From Leishmania infantum JPCM5 (taxonomy: Eukaryota; Euglenozoa; Kinetoplastea; Trypanosomatida; Trypanosomatidae): a DNA stretch of 64,000 nucleotides. The stretch lies in assembly GCF_000002875.2 (NCBI RefSeq), contig NC_009394.2, forward strand, positions 62,001 to 126,000. Direction: 5' to 3'. Positions 61,504 through 64,000 of the stretch are shown piece after piece. A program made the position numbers and the translations under genes. The notes under the pieces are model-generated. The model was not told the origin of the DNA. It did no database searches and worked only from the letters and a program-made list of their open reading frames with translations. Position 1 is the stretch's first letter, and each line of letters starts with the position of its first letter.

Positions 61504-63801
61504 ATGAGCACCAACGCCCAGGAGCTGGTGCGCCAGCTCACGGAGAACCCAGAGGTTCTGGAGAGCATGCAGCACATGATCTCTCTGCTGCGCGCCAATC
61601 CTCCGCGTATCTCCGGCAGCAGCAACGGTGGAGGCCTCGGCAGCGTGGAGACCAACGGACCTGAGAGAGGTGCACAGCAGTGTGTGCGACCACCGCGCAG
61701 CGAATATGGTACTGACGCTGATTACGGTCATCACCGGCCCACAACCAGGCGTAAGCTGCACAGCAGTGATGGCACCGGCCACAGCGCGACCTCCCTGTCT
61801 GCGTCGTCGTTGACGCAGGAGGCGCACTCTTTCTATGGTGACGACAGGGTCGGTGCGCGCACCACCGTCAGTGGTCACAACGCCGCCACCGGCGGCGCAT
61901 CTTCGCCGACGCCAACCTTCGTCGCAACAGGATCCCGCGCAGCGCCTCAAGTGGTGGCTGCGGCCTCACGGCTTGCGCCGCGCCGCTCCTCGCTTCTCTC
62001 GACGCCGCACGAGCATCGCCCCGCCACGGCTCCTGATGAGCAGCTGATGGCCACGGCCAACAGGCTGACGGAGGCGCAGCGACGCATTGCAGAGCTAGAA
62101 AAGGAACTGCAGCGCACCACGCAACGGGTGGATCAGCTGTCCGATGTGGTGCAGCGGCAGAAGGACGAGCTACAGGCCACGAAGGATCGGCATGCGCTAG
62201 AGATGGAGGAAACACGACACGCCTACAACGCCGTGATTCACCGCAAAGACGAGGTGCAAGAGGAGGCGCTGCGCCAGCTGCTCAAATCCCGCCAGCTGAT
62301 GGTGTCGGCGGCCAAGTACGAGGCCGTCGTGGCGGCGAAGAAGTTTCACGCTCAGCAGTTGGAAAAGGAGAACAACACCGGCGCCGATGATGGGACGGGA
62401 AGCGCAAAGGGGTTGGCAGGCGTACAGGCAAGCTCCAACCCCAACGAGCACGGCACTCACCCCGGGCTAGCGCCAAGTCAGACATCAGTGAACGCGCGGC
62501 ACTCTTCGACGCTCGGCCACGGGTCGGGCGCGACGGCCAAGTACAACAGTGCTCTGAAGCGTGACCGCCAGAATGACGAGGAGGACTTTGTTGACGGTGC
62601 CGGCGTCGCGACTGGCGCACAAGAGCCTGGTGAGGCGCGATACGGAGAAGCAACCCACCAACGTCCGCCAATGAAGCGCACTGCGTTGGACACATCTCAT
62701 CTGCAGGGCAGCGCTGATCGTGCCGTAGAAGGACGGAGGGGCGTTGTGGCGACCAAGGCGGAGACGTCTCCCGCGTACATCACCACCCCCACGCCGGTGG
62801 GCAAGGCGTCCACCGCGCTCGTCGACCCGCGCACTCAGTCACGCAGCGCACGCAAGCGGCGCACCCCGCGCACGCCGAGCCGCACAAACGCTGAGCGCCT
62901 CGCCGGGTCGATGGCGGAGAACCGAATCCGCTCGCAGCAGCGCTTGCCCGGGACAGCGTCGCTAAAGATCGAGAGCCCCACGCCTGTGGTGAGCACGGCG
63001 TGGACGGCGGACCGCTCTCTCACGGGCAGTTGTACGCCGCCGCCCTCCAGCGCTGGCATGTACACGGTGTCCGAGGCGGTGACCAAACATCATCAACTGC
63101 ACCCGCAGCAGCACGTGCAACAAGCTCCGTCCACGCGACCGCCGCTCATGCAGCGTGCAGCGGGTCGTCTTCCTCCGGCTCCGCACCGCACCGCAGCTGC
63201 CCCGACGGCGGTGCCCAACACGCGAAGTGGTACCTCTTCCATTGCTTCCGGTGGCCCGACGCGGTCACCGTCGCCTGTGAATCCGAAGCGTGGCGCCATG
63301 CTGCCGCGCCGCTTCATCTTTACAGGTCTGAAAGACCATGAACCTCAGCGGCTGGTCAGCGCAATAGCCGCGGTCGGTGACGATGCCGCGGCGCTGGCGA
63401 GTGACCTCGACGAGCCGCCGCCAAGCAGCACGACTCACGTTGTGCTGCGCGGGACGCCGCGTAGCGTCAAGGCTCTCTGCGGGGTGGTGTCGGGCAAGTG
63501 GCTTGTCTCACCCGAATACGTGTACAACAGCCAGCAAAGTGGCTTCTGGCTAGACGAGCTCGAGGAGGGCGGTCTGCGCATCTTTCCACCGCCGCTGAAG
63601 TGCCAGCGTTTCCTTCTGACTGTTGAGCACCCAAGCATCCGTGCGAAGCTGGCGCAGGTGATCGAGTACGGCGGTGGCGAGGTGTTGCCAAGCGGCAGTG
63701 ACAAGCGTGGCCCTAGCGCCGGCGACAATGTGGCGCAGGACGTTATTGTGATCACCTCTGGCGATGACCTCTTGCGATATGCAACGCAAGACCGCGTGTA
63801 A
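61504..63801 (+). CDS. KKT4: Kinetochore protein KKT4-like, coiled coil plus C-terminal tandem BRCT
   Basis: A 765-residue protein. Features in order: a short N-terminal helix (NAQELVRQLTENPEVLESMQ), a disordered stretch, a long coiled coil at about 175-291 (EAQRRIAELEKELQRTTQRV; LSDVVQRQKDELQATKDRHA), a basic region near 447-480 (SARKRRTPRTPSRTNAERL), a Pro/Ser/His-rich linker, then a BRCT domain at about 600-690 (RRFIFTGLKDHEPQRLVSAI; GVVSGKWLVSPEYVYNSQQS) and a second, weaker BRCT unit from about 698 to the end (CQRFLLTVEHPSIRAKLAQV). This is the known architecture of KKT4, the microtubule-binding subunit of the unconventional kinetoplastid kinetochore. KKT4 binds microtubules through its central coiled-coil/basic part, and its BRCT is C-terminal. 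As I recall, the gene also neighbours mitochondrial NADP-IDH in Trypanosoma brucei. The ATG at 61504 is the only good start. Confidence 0.85.
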   Translation: MSTNAQELVRQLTENPEVLESMQHMISLLRANPPRISGSSNGGGLGSVETNGPERGAQQCVRPPRSEYGTDADYGHHRPTTRRKLHSSDGTGHSATSLSASSLTQEAHSFYGDDRVGARTTVSGHNAATGGASSPTPTFVATGSRAAPQVVAAASRLAPRRSSLLSTPHEHRPATAPDEQLMATANRLTEAQRRIAELEKELQRTTQRVDQLSDVVQRQKDELQATKDRHALEMEETRHAYNAVIHRKDEVQEEALRQLLKSRQLMVSAAKYEAVVAAKKFHAQQLEKENNTGADDGTGSAKGLAGVQASSNPNEHGTHPGLAPSQTSVNARHSSTLGHGSGATAKYNSALKRDRQNDEEDFVDGAGVATGAQEPGEARYGEATHQRPPMKRTALDTSHLQGSADRAVEGRRGVVATKAETSPAYITTPTPVGKASTALVDPRTQSRSARKRRTPRTPSRTNAERLAGSMAENRIRSQQRLPGTASLKIESPTPVVSTAWTADRSLTGSCTPPPSSAGMYTVSEAVTKHHQLHPQQHVQQAPSTRPPLMQRAAGRLPPAPHRTAAAPTAVPNTRSGTSSIASGGPTRSPSPVNPKRGAMLPRRFIFTGLKDHEPQRLVSAIAAVGDDAAALASDLDEPPPSSTTHVVLRGTPRSVKALCGVVSGKWLVSPEYVYNSQQSGFWLDELEEGGLRIFPPPLKCQRFLLTVEHPSIRAKLAQVIEYGGGEVLPSGSDKRGPSAGDNVAQDVIVITSGDDLLRYATQDRV

Positions 63802-64000
63802 CGCGTCAGCTTGGCGAGACCGTGTACCGAGCCCGTCTCGTTGACTGTCCACACTGTGTGCCCGTGTGTGTGTGTGTGTGTGTGTGTGACGGACTTCATG
63901 GTGATCCGCATAGAGTCGTTGCTGTTGAAGAGCGACATCCGTTTCGCCGCCTCTCTGGCTCTTACTTCTCCTTCTCGTATTAGCTTTTTTTTTCTGTTGT
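63802..64000 (+). other. Start of the spacer after KKT4
   Basis: No gene. It contains a (GT)n run (63864-63888) and begins a CT/T-rich tract at the window end. Confidence 0.7.

Noticed and set aside
1..64000. Search by eye for tRNA, rRNA, CRISPR arrays and bacterial-type operators or terminators.
   Set aside because: None seen; bacterial signal types are not expected in this nuclear eukaryotic sequence.

Overview
The window is trypanosomatid nuclear DNA, almost certainly Leishmania or a very close relative. Seventeen intact or window-truncated coding regions and one decayed gene all lie on the + strand. None has introns. They are separated by long CT-rich, microsatellite-rich spacers, and many starts are preceded by a polypyrimidine tract and AG that look like spliced-leader (trans-splicing) acceptor sites. 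This is one directional (polycistronic) gene cluster with no strand switch. Gene content and order (GDPase, MPK10-type kinase, NOP56, mitochondrial NADP-isocitrate dehydrogenase, KKT4) fit what I remember of Leishmania chromosome 10. That placement is from memory, not from a search. A short stretch with four N bases near 48.08 kb shows the source is a draft assembly.

Layout: 0-12.8 kb carries a 5'-truncated GDA1/CD39 nucleoside diphosphatase, a leucine-rich-repeat protein with a Cys-rich tail, a PDZ-domain protein, a MORN-repeat protein and an atypical MAP kinase. 12.8-19.3 kb is an unusually large spacer. It holds a 350 bp TATATG microsatellite, a frameshifted PH-domain pseudogene and a possible SIDER2-like retroposon. 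19.3-25.6 kb has NOP56, a 715-residue orphan and a type I membrane protein. 29-36 kb holds two diverged paralogues, each with two amastin-like four-helix halves. 37.7-43 kb has a coiled-coil orphan, a mitochondrial PCD/DCoH-fold protein with an altered active site and a small TVP15/COPI-associated membrane protein. 44.8-55.8 kb has a DEDDh RNA exonuclease and a 2348-residue coiled-coil protein whose N-terminus looks like a split, degenerate receiver domain. 56.9-63.8 kb has mitochondrial NADP-IDH and the kinetochore protein KKT4.

The genes do not form one pathway, as expected for trypanosomatid clusters where neighbours are co-transcribed but unrelated. Themes present are nucleolar RNA work (NOP56, exonuclease), secretory and surface membrane biology (GDPase, TVP15-like, amastin-like pair, type I protein), mitochondrial metabolism (IDH, PCD-like) and cytoskeleton or chromosome segregation (MORN, giant coiled-coil, KKT4). 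The most interesting leads are the receiver-like domain, the PH pseudogene, the double-amastin pair and the non-canonical kinase motifs. I saw no CRISPR array, rRNA, tRNA or intact transposon.
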